NCBI RefSeq assembly: GCF_964204645.1
Contig: NC_134035.1
Span: forward strand, 13,869,951-13,933,950
DNA length: 64,000 nt
Direction: 5' to 3'
Origin: Tubulanus polymorphus
Lineage: Eukaryota; Nemertea; Palaeonemertea; Tubulaniformes; Tubulanidae
This document shows positions 11,701 through 25,800 of this stretch, one piece after another (position 1 is the first letter of the stretch; each line of letters begins with the position of its first letter). A program made the translations under genes and the position numbers. The notes below the pieces were generated by a model that searched no databases, had not been told where the DNA came from, and was given only the letters and a program-made list of their open reading frames with translations.

Positions 11701-12752
11701 GGAGCGGGTACAGTGTTCCATTTGATGACTGCAGCGGGAGCAGTGTTTATACTATAAACGCGCAGTGAGTGTTTTTTATTAATGATTTCATAATGACGGA
11801 TAACGACAGTGTTGCTGTCACACACTTGATGTATTTCACCTATATCACTGTCTGCAGAGTTGAATACTATACGCGGGTGATCTTTAAACCCCTCATCATT
11901 ATATCCGATACTAATAACAGATCTTCCTCCGTTATCAGTTCCAGAGTTTACCGATAGAAATACATGTTTGTCATTGATAACACACGGGTATCCAAACTGT
12001 GGATCAAATGTTAGTCCGCAATCCTTCATATAGATAGAATCAACTTCTTTGGCGTCAGCTGTTAGATACAGCAATTTTGGATAAAGTAATTCATTTTTAC
12101 TTCGACAGTAAACGAACATCCGTCCATTTGAGTCGACATCAAAGCACTTGTTATAATAGGATTCTTCAAACAGCGGGAGCTGATGATTATTATTCCCTTG
12201 CTGATCATTCTTTAATTGGCCTCTATCAATCAACTTGACGTTTCCAGAATTTTTCAGTAAAGGTACAACATGGATTTCTCTCCCATCTGAGTGCAAGTAG
12301 ATATTGTCACCACGGATTACTAGGGTTTTACATCTAGACCACAAATCAGAGATATCTTCTTCAATCAGTAGTGTCTGATCTCTATATTTTCTCAGGTAGT
12401 ATCTGCTGCCTTTCAACACGAATAGAAACAAATAGCCGTTACTGTCAGCAGCGAGTCCTAGTATCTGATCACACTTTATAACGTATTTCTTCATTTCATT
12501 ATTATCATCAATGAAATAAAGGCCTTTATCCGACTCCCACTGTGTAAATATTACACGTGACTGTTCACCCTTCTGCTTACCGGGTAACGACGTCAATAAA
12601 TCGGGTTTGAAATTTGTCGGAATCTCCCGGACCTCCGTCAATTCATTGATGACACCATCGATGATATCAGTCACTTCAATTGGCTCGGGTTCGAAATTTG
12701 TCGGAATCTCTTTACCGATCTTCAATTCACTGGTGACTTCAGTTGGCTCCAT
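8750..12752 (-). CDS. Caspase B, caspase domain fused to a beta-propeller-like N-terminal region; active site altered
   Basis: Four minus-strand exons (12752-11459, 10727-10546, 10095-9978, 8982-8750) join in phase to 1,827 nt, 608 aa. Residues about 60-335 have many short beta-rich segments (for example LGLAADSNGYLFLFVL and CFDVDSNGRMFVYCR) resembling NHL or beta-propeller blades; no CARD or DED is seen. The caspase p20 starts near HKHRGLAIIIS (about 375). The catalytic His (about H451) is kept in ILSHG. Where caspase A reads Q-ACQG, B reads TK-VPYCGRTG, so the pentapeptide is lost and the only nearby Cys (about 496) is shifted by two residues. The S1-pocket Arg of NRGGTE is Gly here (EGSGTE). 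p10 keeps SWRN, GSWF and ILTRVNRK. Intron phases match caspase A, and intron 1 also has a GC donor. Probably a pseudo-caspase. The propeller call is from pattern only. Confidence 0.8.
9463..9795. repeat. Two-copy direct repeat in caspase B intron 3
   Basis: Two diverged copies (about 9463-9620 and 9640-9780) share ggttccacagt, cttataacaagtat, agaccaacttag, ttaagaccactttt and cacaactgggcc. The pair lies between exons 3 and 4. No coding signal is seen. Confidence 0.6.
10160..10410. mobile_element. Possible degenerate inverted-repeat element in caspase B intron 2
   Basis: Contains related words on both strands (ttcggttat..., ...ataaccgaac; agtcgactatagtcgaac; agttccgac). The arms look partly self-complementary across about 250 bp. 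This is tentative: no clean ends or target-site duplication could be fixed by eye. Confidence 0.35.
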
Positions 12753-15333
12753 TTTCTATCTCAATGTGTAAGTCGATGTTTAGATTCTGTTAGTCTAAAC
12801 ACGCTAGGTTACCCCTTGCAATGACGGCTAGATGCTAGACTGCATTCTCTGATTACAGGAAACAACTGCAATGGCTTAAGTATGGATTTCAGGACACGTG
12901 ATCAAATTCATTAACAAGAGAACCAATGATCTGTGGGTTCGAAGTACGCATTCTCAAAAGCATTATTTTCAAATTGCACGCAGCGTTAGGCGTAGGGATA
13001 AGTTTGGTCCAAGTCTGTAGTAGAAAAAAGCGCAAGTGAATAACTCGGTTCTATTTCAGCAGTTCATTTACAATTAAGGATTCTATTTTGGTGCTTATGC
13101 TTTGGCTCTACTAAGGCTGCTATTTCTACCGTAAAGATAAAACAATACCAGGAGTTGCAATGTGTTCAAACTTTAGACCCGTCGTCAGAAAAAATCATCA
13201 CACCAGCTTACACCGAATCGAGAGATCAGAAAAATCAAGCAGAAAGCTTACTGTGCCGTCTCGTAAAAAAATACTAACCGAGTCGCTCGTTCTAAGACCA
13301 GTTGATAGATTGAGCCATTTCTGTTCAAAATATTGAAAATGCAGCAATGTATAGCGCCAACAATCCAACCGAACCGAATTCTCCGACAGAGAGCGTCGAC
13401 ACAGTAATGTTGGGAACGGGTTACGTACGTCCGTAACAGTATCGAAAGGCGAAATTAGTTTGAAAGCGGAATTCATGTTTGACAGAGGGAGCATGATTTC
13501 CTACACGAATATTTCGGAATATTTTTGGTACACTTATAGGGCATGTTTCTGGATGGCATTTTGTCCGGTTTTTTGGTGCGTCTTTGGAACGGATATGACG
13601 TAACAATCTCGGCACAATTTGTGGTATGTCCTCGGAAAGATGTTTGGCTCAAGTAGGGTATTGCCTAGTATAGTTCCATCGCGTATGCTTACTGCGTTGT
13701 TCGGTTTATGTGTATCCCAAAGAAAGTTGTCATGTCGACACATTCACATCGCCAGCCATTAACATTCCATGTGTCAACGTGTCGACCAACCAACAAATTA
13801 ACTATTAACGATTTATTAACCTGATACACCAAACACACCACGTGACCAAACACATAATAAACCCCATACTTAAAATACAAATTGCATTTGTATTTTTCTT
13901 TAGTCAATTCCAGTTCTCTGATATTAGTTTCAACACGGTTAAGCATTCAAATTCACAGGAGATTCATTATTTATTTTCATCACTGTTTTGTGGTCACCCG
14001 TCAACAACTTAAGGTAACCGCACAACTTATTAACTCTACGCCAAGGCACTATACTATGCTATATCCGACTTGGGCCAGATGTTTTTCTATGTTTTCTTTT
14101 CAAACACGTGAAAACCACTTGCAATTTCTGAGATCTAATCTGCGCAAGCCCGCTGTTGATTGGCTGATTATTTCAAACTATTTCTCGGCTGAAACGACAG
14201 CTAGATAGAACGAACGATGATGAATGACCAGTATTGATATCGGCTATTTTTTGTTAATGTATCAGACAATTTTGTCGTTTAATCCCACCATTAGACCGCC
14301 GCACGCATTAAACGATTAACTGTTGGGGATCACTAACAAATTATGCTGAATATTCTAAATTATAATGTAGTTTCCATTATCGCTTATAACGGAAAATATT
14401 GACCAGCATTAAGAATACATTCTCTTTATAATGATCTCAAGTGGAGATTCGTGCTTTTGGCTTTTGTTTCAAATTTTACAGATTTTAATCTTTAAATCTT
14501 CATTGGGTGCGTACTTTTTTGAACAGCCGTACTTTCGAATTTCTATGTTAATTTATAACAACTCTTTCGCGCATATTGACCTAAAGTTGGTGAGGTGCTC
14601 ACTTCTAATAAATACATTCATATTCTAATATGTGTATGGCTGTCCGGTGACAAATTTCTTGATTATATTATTCACTTGTCTAACTCATATTTTTTGACAA
14701 CCAGAAACCAGCTACTTGTTTTACTCTAAAACGAACCAATTTCAAGTCCATACCTCCTTTAAATTTAAGTTATCGCCTTCAAGCGTCTCGACTTGAATAC
14801 TCTGGAATTAATTCATTCATTCCACCTGATGATGGCTGTTAGTCAACAGCCGAAACGCTGTGGTTTCGTAATAATAAATTTGATCGTATAATTTTAAATT
14901 CGAAGTGTGGGATTTCTTCATTTATCTACAGTATACACGGATTATAGTGTTTATTCGACAACTAACTCTGTAATCAATTTTTACTAATCTGTTCATCCAT
15001 TTTTTACTTCAGGAGACCTAGGCTTAGGCCTACTGCTGTTGTATCTGCCGCTGGTGAAAAAATACAGATTATTATTTCTCGATGACTAAATGATAAATCT
15101 AAATTCAAGTATTTATTCATAGGTGTGTCTTTTTGATGTCATTGAATACTTCACTAAAATCAGGGGAAAAAAACGATACAAAAAATTACAATTTTCCACT
15201 AAAATCTCAGTTATTTTATTGTTATTGAAACTTATTGGGGCGGTTTAATTTTTTACGAATTCTTTACGATAAGATAAGCAAAGTCATTCTCATGTTCCCT
15301 CATATTATGTTTGGAATTCATAAGACTACAACC

Positions 15334-15381
15334 ATATGCTCGGTGTATATATATCTTTTATCTATATATATACGCCGAGCA
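15334..15381. repeat. Imperfect hairpin with AT-rich arms
   Basis: The arms atgctcggtgtatatatat and atatatatacgccgagcat face each other around a short loop with one mismatch. Likely a small inverted-repeat remnant. Confidence 0.8.
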
Positions 15382-15512
15382 TACAAAATGGGCTATGACT
15401 GTTCCATTATTATGAGTGGTAGAGTTACCCTAGATTTAGAATCAGTTCTTTATCAATGTTTTAAATTAAAAATCAAATTCAACTCAATCTTTACAGCTCC
15501 AACCAAGGTAAA

Positions 15513-15660
15513 CCGAGGAAACACAAGGACAGGGAAACATAGGTACAGGGAAACACAAGAACAGGGAAACATAGGTACAGGGAAACATAGGTACAGGGAA
15601 ACATAGGTACAGGGAAACATAGGTACAGAGAAACATAGGTGTAGGGAAACAGGTACGCTC
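15513..15660. repeat. Minisatellite, unit about 16 bp (acagggaaacataggt)
   Basis: About eight or nine tandem copies with small variations. The repeat peptides read on either strand are not considered genes. Confidence 0.9.
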
Positions 15661-17714
15661 GGGTTTATCGAAAACCACTCTATGAATCCCCTGCAGCATC
15701 AGGAACTGTTTTCAACTATCTGCATTTCTACTTAAAACCTCATGCACTACTAAATCTATGGCGCCATATGTAGGACAACATTATTACAAGTCGACTTTTG
15801 GTGCATCGTCCTTGCTGTTTCTTGTTAGTCGTTTGCATTGGAAAGTCGATTTGTTGAATAAACCCATTGACACGACGACTGTCGACAAGTCGCAATTATA
15901 AGGTCACGAAAAGTCACCGATATGGAAGACGAAGACGCCAGGAATAAATAAGTCAATTTGTCGCGTGGAAAATGGTCGAGAAAACGAAATAGGTCGTCGA
16001 ATATTTACGTCACATATTCATATCGACTTGACGCGATTGAGATGGCACGCGACAACTCGAGGCCCCTTATCGCTCCTGTACATATATACTGTCAAAATAA
16101 AGCATCAAATTTATACGTCAAACGTTCATATTTTCAAGTCAAACTTTCATATTTTACGCATCAAACTTTCATATTTTACGCATCAAAGTTTCCAAAAACC
16201 TTACATTCGTGTTAATACAGTGGAAACTCGTTGATACTTGGGGCAATAGAAAATCATTAACACAAATTTTGTAACAAGCTGCAATCAAACGACGAAAATT
16301 GTCCGCCTATCGATTCTTCAAGCCTTCGTGTTCTATTTTTGACCTGTATGTTTACACGATTCTGAATAATGGAAATAAGGAGACAAAACGAAATAATAAA
16401 ACAATTTTTTCGAAATTCATTTGTTCATTGATAAAACTCTCGACACGATGTCAAATGTTATTGTAATTCAGCACGATGTCAAATGTTGTATTGATGGTTG
16501 ATGTACTCGTATTAAACGCATTGAGGGAAATGAGACACATGGACCAAAAACCTTAAATCGTTTTAACGATTTTCTCGTCGTTCACAATATTGAACCGATT
16601 GAACCGATTGAACCGAGTTTTTACTACATGTATTTATTTATGCTACATTCGCCCGGGACAAACGAACATCCAGCTCGCTATACCGCGAGTATCGTGTTGT
16701 TATAGGCCGCCATGTATTAGTGAGATTCAAATGAACAATTATTTTTATGAGAGCTCGATGACAATATCAACTCTTCATAAATCCGATTCCTTTGCATCAA
16801 GTGAGGATCTGAAAATGACTCGTTGTTCTTCATCTGTAATATATCTGATCATCTCAAAATGCAGGAATGATCTATTGAAATATTCTACTGGTATAGGAAT
16901 TATGGAATTATTGCATATAGACGCAGAATGTTGATACGAGCCACAACATGTCCACAATCAACAATCGAGTTGATGTATTTTGTCGGGACAGTGACTCATC
17001 AGTATTTGAATTACAGCCCTTCTTATCATATCTCATACAAACAATTTTATCGAGACATTGTTCATTACGTGAGTCACCGCGGGGAACTGACTAATCTGTA
17101 CTTTTGAATTACGACCTTCTTATCATATGATAGATTAATTTTTTGTCGTTATTTTTTGAATCGGGTAATAAACAAACCGATAAAGAATTTTGATTTGCAG
17201 CCCTTCTTATCAAATCTGGTGATATAGTTATTTGTTTTGTGTCGCAGATAACAAACCGATAAAAAACCATTTGAAGGAAATTTTTATCTAGACAGTTTTA
17301 TGTGGTTACCAGGGAAATGACGTAACAGTACTTGAATTGCAGTACCTTCTTATCAAATCTGGTGATATAATATTATTTGTTTTGTGTCCCAGGTGATAAA
17401 CACCGATAAAGAAATCATTGGAAGAACAATTTTGTCTGGACATTTTTATGTGGTGACACCGGGGGCAGTAACCAATCAGTGCTTTGAATTGCCGATGTTC
17501 TTATCAATTCTCTTAAGATAGATTTGTTTTCAAACCATTGAAGAACCATTTTACTAAGACATTTATTACGTGTCACCGGGTGCGGGTGGTTTCTGAATTT
17601 TCGGCCATTATTTTATCAGTTTATCTTAATAACAGCCAATCAGACGTTTTGAATTAAAGCCCCTTCTTTAAGTGATCAATCAGACGAATGATATGAGCCT
17701 GTTCCCACATAGCT

Positions 17715-19200
17715 GATTATGGGGGGGGGTGTAATGATCACAGCACACAGCTTCATTCCACACATCTCACAAGATCTCTGAGTCCTCAATATCAAAATAA
17801 CAAATTCAAAGAAAATGAAATTTATTTTGCATCTTCAAAATATTCATTGATTACACATCATGGAACAAAACACTGATCCAACTATGAACACTTTATTAAC
17901 AAGGAATAGTGACGTTTCTTGTGGGTAAAACCCAAAAAATATATAGTGTCTCAATGAATCTTAATTTTACAACCGTAATTACCCCCTTGAGTTGAAAAAA
18001 AACCCAGGTTCAAGTAAAAACTACATGTAGTTATAGTTTTGTAATTTACTTCTTAATAACTCGAAGTAAACTTAGTTAATTTTTGATTAATTACGACCGG
18101 GACCCGCTTCCACATTGACCGACTACAAAAATGAATTCATTTCTAGTTCCACACAGTGTTTTAGTTTGAGGTCAAACATTTGGAAATAAATGGACTAACA
18201 TAAACTCAGATCAAGGGGGCTCAGATTTATGGAACTGGGTTCCCGCGGGGAGGGGCGGGGTGCCTGGTAACTATGTACACAATATTTTATCTAAATGGCT
18301 CGTGTCATGAACGCGTGTTATGTTGGTACTGTTTATCTTATTTTGTTTGATTTAGCAACCATTAGTCTGGAATCGTTCATCACGGACGTCTTCTGTTGAC
18401 ATTGAGTCACCGCACTTACCTAACCCTACGAGCAATTACCTCAGCAAATATAATTGAGATCATGAATTACTAGTAGCCTAACCCTAAATAACCGGCCTAA
18501 ATCAAGTGTGTAAATCCTCACTGACGTAACTATTTCCGTTTTGGACATAGTTAGTATTTCCGTTCCTTCATCATCATGACTAACTGACGATTATGGGGGG
18601 AGGGGGGATAATTATCATTCCACACAGCTCACAAGGTCTCTGAGTCCTCAATATCAAAATAACGAATTCAAAGAAAATTTAATTTATTTTGCATCTTAAA
18701 AATATGACATAAATTTAATTTCTATAATATACAATATTATAACGATACATGTAATTATGATAATATCGATACATCCATGATAAAATAAAACACTGATAAA
18801 ACAGAAACAACTTTGGAATAGTGACGTTTATTGTGAGTAAAACCCGAAAATTATTTGTAGTGTTTCAATGAATCTTAGTTAACTAACTGTAATCCTCTTG
18901 AGGTGAAAAACTTGAAACTAGTCACATTTATGTAATTGTGAGTTAGATTAATTCGAAATTAAAAGATTGGTTATTTTCTAAATACTTACCACCAGGACCC
19001 ACATTGACTCGACTGACTACCAAAATTAATTAATTTCTACCATTTCTAGTGTTTTAACTTAGAAAAAACTCGATCCTTGATCCATGTCTAATTTATGAAT
19101 TCGAGGTCAAATATTTGGAAATAAATCAACTAGCTCAGATCATTCTGTGAAACTGGGGTCCTGCTTGAGGGGAGGGTCCCGCTGGAGGGCGGGGGGGGTC
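17715..19200. repeat. Two-copy dispersed repeat, about 550-600 bp each
   Basis: Copies at about 17715-18260 and 18590-19200 share a G-run, then cacaaga/ggtctctgagtcctc, atcaaaataac, aatttattttgcatctt, gtgacgttt, aacccgaaaa and a final G-rich stretch. They look like a duplicated segment or two insertions of one element. No open frame spans either copy. Confidence 0.65.
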
Positions 19201-19835
19201 CTGCTGGAGAGGGAGGGTGCCGGGAAAGTTCCTCACAGTTCTCGGATACATTTGACTGAGATGTAGAATTTAACGCATCGCTAGGCAACGACAAACGGTC
19301 GACATTGTTGAGAAACAGGATGAAACACGAATTGCAAAAACAGAAGACTGATTTGAATTGAATATGAATCCATTACTGGACGGAAGTGTTGTTCATCTAA
19401 TATCTATTCACATTTACACCTGTATCCATAGTTATATAGCTGGTTGTCATCAATTTAGATATTTATTACATTTATCATTTAAAATCGGGCCATAACGATT
19501 TCGACAAAACAAAAAAGTACTTTCAAAAGCGAATAACTGTAAATAGAAGCTTTGATTTGGAAACAGAAATCAGGTTCTGCGTGACCTGCTGAAAACTAGC
19601 ATTTTAAACCATTTGAAAATTATCAATCTCAAAACTGATAAAGGCCCAGTTCATTGATTCAAACTCAAAATGAATCAATAAAAATGAATAAACAATGAAC
19701 GAGGAATTTATTTTGCATTTCAAAATTACATCAATTATAATGAAGATTTTTACAAGTTTTCATATGAAATTATATTTCTACATTTTTGTAATGATAAAAT
19801 ACTCTATAATGATAATGATAATAATAAATACATTG

Positions 19836-22800
19836 CTATAATCGACGAATATCAGCCATAGTTAAAGCTATATATTTACACAGATCTGTTTTAGTGTCGG
19901 TCGGAAAAAGACAAACTTCGTTTTCTGTGGAACAAATCGCTTGGAATTGACGCGGAAACAAACTGACTCGACGAGTTGGCTTTCTCGTCGATACCACTAT
20001 AAACTGATCTAAATATGTGTGATTTCTGTCGACAAACATTATGTGTTTGGAATTATTCTGAAATTAACATTGCAGATAATTATTCGTATTAGTGATTTAT
20101 AAGCATTAGATATCGACAAAGCGATCAAAATAACGATCACAAATAGATCGAAATATATATGTTGAAAATAACGATCGAGTTAGACTTGAAAAACGCTAAA
20201 AAGAAGATGAAATCAAGAACGACTTACAGGAATGGATGTATTTTCAGCTAAAGTGGTTCCGGATACATCTACAGCGAATGATTCTATTGAAGACGGACTA
20301 TTGTCGAGTTTCTTACACAAAATATTCAATAATTTCACCTAAAACAAAATCATTGAAATTATTTTAATGAATACTATTCATTTCAGATATGACTTTCACG
20401 ACTGATATCGCGGTTATTGTCATCACACTATTGACTGGTTACCAGTTACCACACCTGACTGGTCACCAGTCACCACACCTGACTGGTCACCAGTCACCAC
20501 ACTGACCAGACAAACTTACAAACTCCCCTAATCACTCCTGGTCTATGGTCTAGCGGTTAGCGTGGTCGGCTGGCGTTCCGTTGGTCTGTGGTTCGAGTCC
20601 TGCTAGGGGTTAGGGTTTGCGACGGGTTAGGGTTATGGCTAGGGTTAGGGTTACCTACCAGCTCTCAAAGGGTTAGCGTCACGGCCGTACTAGGTTTAGA
20701 GTCACACGCTGGGCTCAATTTTTGCTTGGAGGTTAAATTTTAAACTCGTTTTGTTAAAAGAAATTTCTCTTTTTTTAAAAGAACTGCCCTTGAATATTTG
20801 AATATTGTTGTTTACGTCACAGTTTCATTATGAATATATAATTTGAATAATCAATAACGGTTTTATGTGTTGAATACATACGATGGTGTCACGTGGGTTG
20901 TCGACGATATTACGTAACACGACGCGTTGCATTTTATATCTGATTAAATCTAAATGTTCAAAATCCGTCCCATCTACAAAATATACACAACATGATATTA
21001 TATTTACAGTCACTAACTTATCAAACAGCTATTTTTGGGGGGGGGGGGGGTAAATTAACAAGAAGAATTATACAAGTACAATCTAATATAGAATTCTCAA
21101 ATCCAAGTCTAAACTTACACCTGATATAAGGTTAAACCTGGACCATAATTCTGAAAACTTACCGAATGAATAGGCGACAACAGTGTTGACAGTTTTACTC
21201 GGTGTAAACTGCATTTCAGAGAAGAATTCTGAGACTCGATGCCAAATTAAATCTGGTATCGCACACGTCACATCTACTGTTACCAATCTCAAACTATCTT
21301 GGAAATATTTCAGAAATATCCGAGAACTTTCTTCATAAAGAATCGCTCGTTTCTGTAATAGATTGAAATACCACAACATATTCAATACTGTTAACGCCTC
21401 ATCCTCTGGGATTATTGACAACTCCCACCTCTGGGGTATACCTGAGTTCTAGGACCACTTCCTCCCACAATTCAGGGTTACCTGAGTTCTAGGACTCCCA
21501 CTCACCCCATGAGGGTTACCAGGACCACTAACTCCCACCCCATGAGGGTTACTAGGACCACTAACTCCCACCCCATGAGGGTTACTATGACCACTCCCTC
21601 CTACCCCATGAGGTTTACCTGAGTTCTAGAGGCGTCTGCTTCGTCAGATTGTCCACAGATATCTAACTGTTTGTTAGCCGGTGCTCCAGCTCCAGCTCCT
21701 CCAGATTTCACATCCACTCCAGATTTCACATCCACGTGTTTAATCAGTTTGTCTTTAGGCACCGCTAAATTCAACGCAAACATCACTGGATACTGTGTGT
21801 GTGTAAATAATATTAGTTACATATCATTATAAACACTGAATACTGTAAATAATATTAGTTACATATCATTATAAACACTGAATACTGTAAATAATATTAG
21901 TTACATATCCTAAAAAACCCTAGGATACATTTTAAGTTAGTTTAAAATATAGTTTTATATTCTATCAGTGGTCGCTGTGGAGGGAAGGACAGACGCAGAA
22001 AGCGCCGGGTCACATCACATCATAGGTGCACAACCGAATCAGCTCGACGAGTATTGTGTGTCATCTTTATACAATACTCTATAAAACAGAATGTATCGTA
22101 TAATTCCAGGTAGTTAAATAGTTATAAGAATGCAACTATCACAATTTTCACGATGAAGTTTATTTACAATCTCGATTTCTACTCATCGCTTCGAGTCCTT
22201 TTCAAGAAATGATATGAATGTATCGTCTTGGGGTTTCTGCACGAGTCTAGATTTAGAGTTTGGGGAATCGGGGATTCATTTATAAATTCATTGCATATTT
22301 CTGTAACAGATTTTCTGTTCTTATTGAAGAAAAACCATTCATATAAAAACCATAAATATGACACAAAACTTTTTGACCTTTCGACAGTTTTGAAAATGAT
22401 TCATAAAATTGAGTCGAAAAGTCAAAAACCTTCCTAAGTGTTTTCTTCGTGCGGGTTTTTTCAGTTGAATGATAAAGTTGGAATGTTACTTCGGGAAATT
22501 CTTCTCTTGACAAAAACACGTCGATAAACCGAAAAAAAACCTCTTGACGTAATCAGATAATGACGAGGGTGAAGGTCGCCGCACGTCGCGGTCATAAAAC
22601 ACCGATTACGACGAAAACCGGATTATACCGGTTTGGTCTTTAAGTTTAGCAGTACTTGAAAACATTTAATGATTGTGTCAAACATTTGGAAAACATTAGA
22701 TCTGTTTATACCCGGACTTTAGTAAATTGAGTTTTTGATAAACACATCTGATTTTAAGTTTGTTGTTAACTTCTAGTTTTTTGTCAAGGTGTCTATTTGT

Positions 22801-25800
22801 TGGTGAAGAAATGACGACATGGACTCCTAGTGACTACAACTGGAACTAAATAGTATATTGTTGACAGATGATAGAATCGTCATGGAAACCACAGCCGTTA
22901 AATGACGTACCTTCTGTTCGAGACGTTCCAGTTCTTTTTGACAGTCATTTGTGAATGTCGGTAATTTCAGTAAATAGCGCAAATTAGGAACAATATCGAT
23001 GACGTAATCGCCTTCCTCTGCGGCCTGTATTTTATCAATCATCGAATCGACGACCCATTTCATCGTTACGCAGCCCGGTGATTCCTGTTTATGGGACAAA
23101 CATTTAATGCTGAATTATAAATATTTCTCCTCCCAGGAATAGAAACAATATATGTGTACCTTACACTGGTAGAAATGATAGAACACGACGATCTTCTCAT
23201 TCTCAAAGACTTCAACGATTCAGTAAAATTATGATTCGTTACTAATGGCAACCTTCTCGGTCTCAACAATTTCAACGATTCAGAATAATTATGATTAATT
23301 ATTGATTGAAACTTTTTCTAATAACTTGAAAAAAGATAGTCTGTATTGATCAGGGGTTGAGGGGCGGGGAGGAGAGGGGAGAGGGGGGTACGTGTTGACT
23401 GAATGCAATATAAAAACATGGCCACCGACATTCCACGAATAACTCTATTGACGAAGCTTTTAACGTTTGACATTTTAGAGATATCCGATATCTTTATATC
23501 AAGATAATTCCTGCACGTATTGATCCAAAATTGTCTCAGTCAATCTCACATTTCGCCCACCCCCCCCCCCCCTCCCTCCCTTCCTTTCCATTCCGTCTCT
23601 CCCTCTCTCATTATTCTCAAACGAACAAAATCGATTACGACATTTCACGATATCTATATCAAATCTGTCAATATTATTGCCGTCGTCTTGGAAACGTATT
23701 CTATGTATAATTTTTAGATCAAACTGTCAGAAAACCGCGCGTTAGCGGAGAGTCAAATTAGGGTATAATGAGGGTCCAATCCAGGGTCCATGGAGGATGA
23801 TGGCCATCGTAAAAACAGATCAGACACTCTACAACTCTGAAACCAGTTTCATAGTGTACGTAGGTTTGATTTTACTCTGAACCTAGTTCCACAGTTGTCT
23901 GGGTATATTTGACTTCCACAGTTGTGTGGGTTTAATTGGACCCTGAACCCAGTTCCACAGTTGTGTGGGTTTAATTGGACCCTGAACCCAGTTCCAAAGT
24001 TGTGTGACTATTTCACTGTAGATCCAGTTCCACAGTGTGGGTTTTATTTGCCACTGTGGATCCAGTTCCACAGTGTGGGTTTTATTTGACTGTGGATCCA
24101 GTTCCACAGTGTGGGTTTTATTTGACTCTGAACCCAGTTCCACAGTTGTGTGGGTTTAAATGGACCCTTTGGATCCAGTTCCACAGTTGTGTGGGTTTAA
24201 TTTGACTCTTTGGATCCAGTTCCACAGTTGTGTGGGTTTAGTTTGACTCTGAACCCAGTTCCACAGTTGTGTGGGTTTAAATGGACCCTTTGGATCCAGT
24301 TCCACAGTGTGGTTTTTATTTGCCACTGTGGATCCAGTTCCACAGTGTGGGTTTTATTTGCCACTGTGGATCCAGTTCCACAGTGTGGGTTTTATTTGCC
24401 ACTGTGGATCCAGTTCCACAGTGTGGGTTTTATTTGACTGTGGATCCAGTTCCACAGTGTGGGTTTTATTTGACTCTGAACCCAGTTCCACAGTTGTGTG
24501 GGTTTAAATGGACCCTTTGGATCCAGTTCCACAGTGTGGGTTTTATTTGCCACTGTGGATCCAGTTCCACAGTGTGGTTTTTATTTGCCACTGTGGATCC
24601 AGTTCCACAGTGTGGGTTTTATTTGCCACTGTGGATCCAGTTCCACAGTGTGGGTTTTATTTCACTGTAGATCCAGTTCCACAGTGTGGGTTTTATTTGC
24701 CACTGTGGATCCAGTTCCACAGTGTGGGTTTTATTTGCCACTGTGGATCCAGTTCCACAGTGTGGGTTTTATTTGCCACTGTGGATCCAGTTCCACAGTG
24801 TGGGTTTTATTTGCCACTGTGGATCCAGTTCCACAGTGTGGGTTTTATTTGCCACTGTGGATCCAGTTCCACAGTGTGGGTTTTATTTGCCACTGTGGAT
24901 CCAGTTCCACAGTGTGGGTTTTATTTGCCACTATGGATCCAGTTCCACAGTGTGGGTTTTATTTGCCACTGTGGATCCAGTTCCACAGTGTGGGTTTTAT
25001 TTGACTCTGAACCCAGTTCCACAGTTGTGTGGGTTTAAATGGACCCTTTGGATCCAGTTCCACAGTGTGGGTTTTATTTGCCACAGTGGATCCAGTTCCA
25101 CAGTGTGGGTTTTATTTGCCACACTGTGGATCCAGTTCCACAGTGTGGGTTTTATTTGCCACTGTGGATCCAGTTCCACAGTTTGGGTTTTATTTGCCAC
25201 TGTGGATCCAGTTCCACAGTTGTGTGGGTTTTATTTGCCACTGTGGATCCAGTTCCACAGTGTGGGTTTTATCTGCCACACTGTGGATGACCCTGCTGAT
25301 GAAGAGTTCGGGAGCTCTAGAGTCTTCTGTACCTTGATTATATCTTGAATATCTTTATTATTTACGTTCATATCTTTAACTTTCTGCGGAAGTTCGTCGA
25401 GTATAATTTCCTCTGTACTCAAGTGATGGAATCCATACGTGTGCATCAGATCGTCCAATACGCGACCTTTCTTCGATCCGGGTCCCCCTGAAATACAATC
25501 ACTCAGAATTATATACGGTACGTGATGTCGTGTCGTAGTTCCACCGCGTTTTGTGTGGCCCCAGACTGCAGCTGAATTCAGGAATTCAGACACGATGTAC
25601 CTAACACTTAACACCGCTAATAATAGCTGCCTATAGCTAGACACGACACAGGTGTTAAATTGTAATTAATTTGGTCCGTTGTTGTTATTGTCTGGTATCC
25701 GACAATAGACAATCGATATTACAGACAGCAGCAAGTTTACGATACGATAGTGCTCTGTAGGGCTACCGCGGGCCTGATCGATTGGGCGCACATCGCGTTA

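Larger units (their letters stand above)
12800..19830. other. 7-kb gene-poor interval
   Basis: Short open frames (60-120 codons) occur on both strands, but none shows splice sites plus family similarity, so none is called. Recognisable content: a short repeat with ctgatgatggctgttagtca and cagccgaaacg at about 14826-14870; a hairpin at 15334-15381; a 16-bp minisatellite at about 15513-15655; diverged tandem copies of a roughly 150-bp unit with cccttcttatca at about 17010-17530; and a two-copy repeat at 17715-19200. Confidence 0.6.

Noticed and set aside
13198-14208. Cluster of 60-110-codon open frames on both strands
   Set aside because: Overlapping in conflicting frames, no family similarity, no consistent splice phases.
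16775-16957. Possible exon on the minus strand (EMIRYITDEEQRVIF...)
   Set aside because: Looks protein-like over about 25 residues but lacks supported splice sites or partners; not enough to call.
20534-20610. Functional tRNA gene
   Set aside because: A- and B-box are present but no convincing anticodon arm; better explained as a tRNA-derived repeat.
20606-20670. Interstitial telomere (ttaggg) block
   Set aside because: Only a few irregular gggttaggg words; too short and imperfect to call a telomeric array. The same applies to the ccctaaccctgg repeat at 37556.
24210-25348. Several overlapping open frames up to 220 codons
   Set aside because: Translations of the GGATCC minisatellite in an intron of the adenylate-kinase-like gene; all frames are open because the unit lacks stops.
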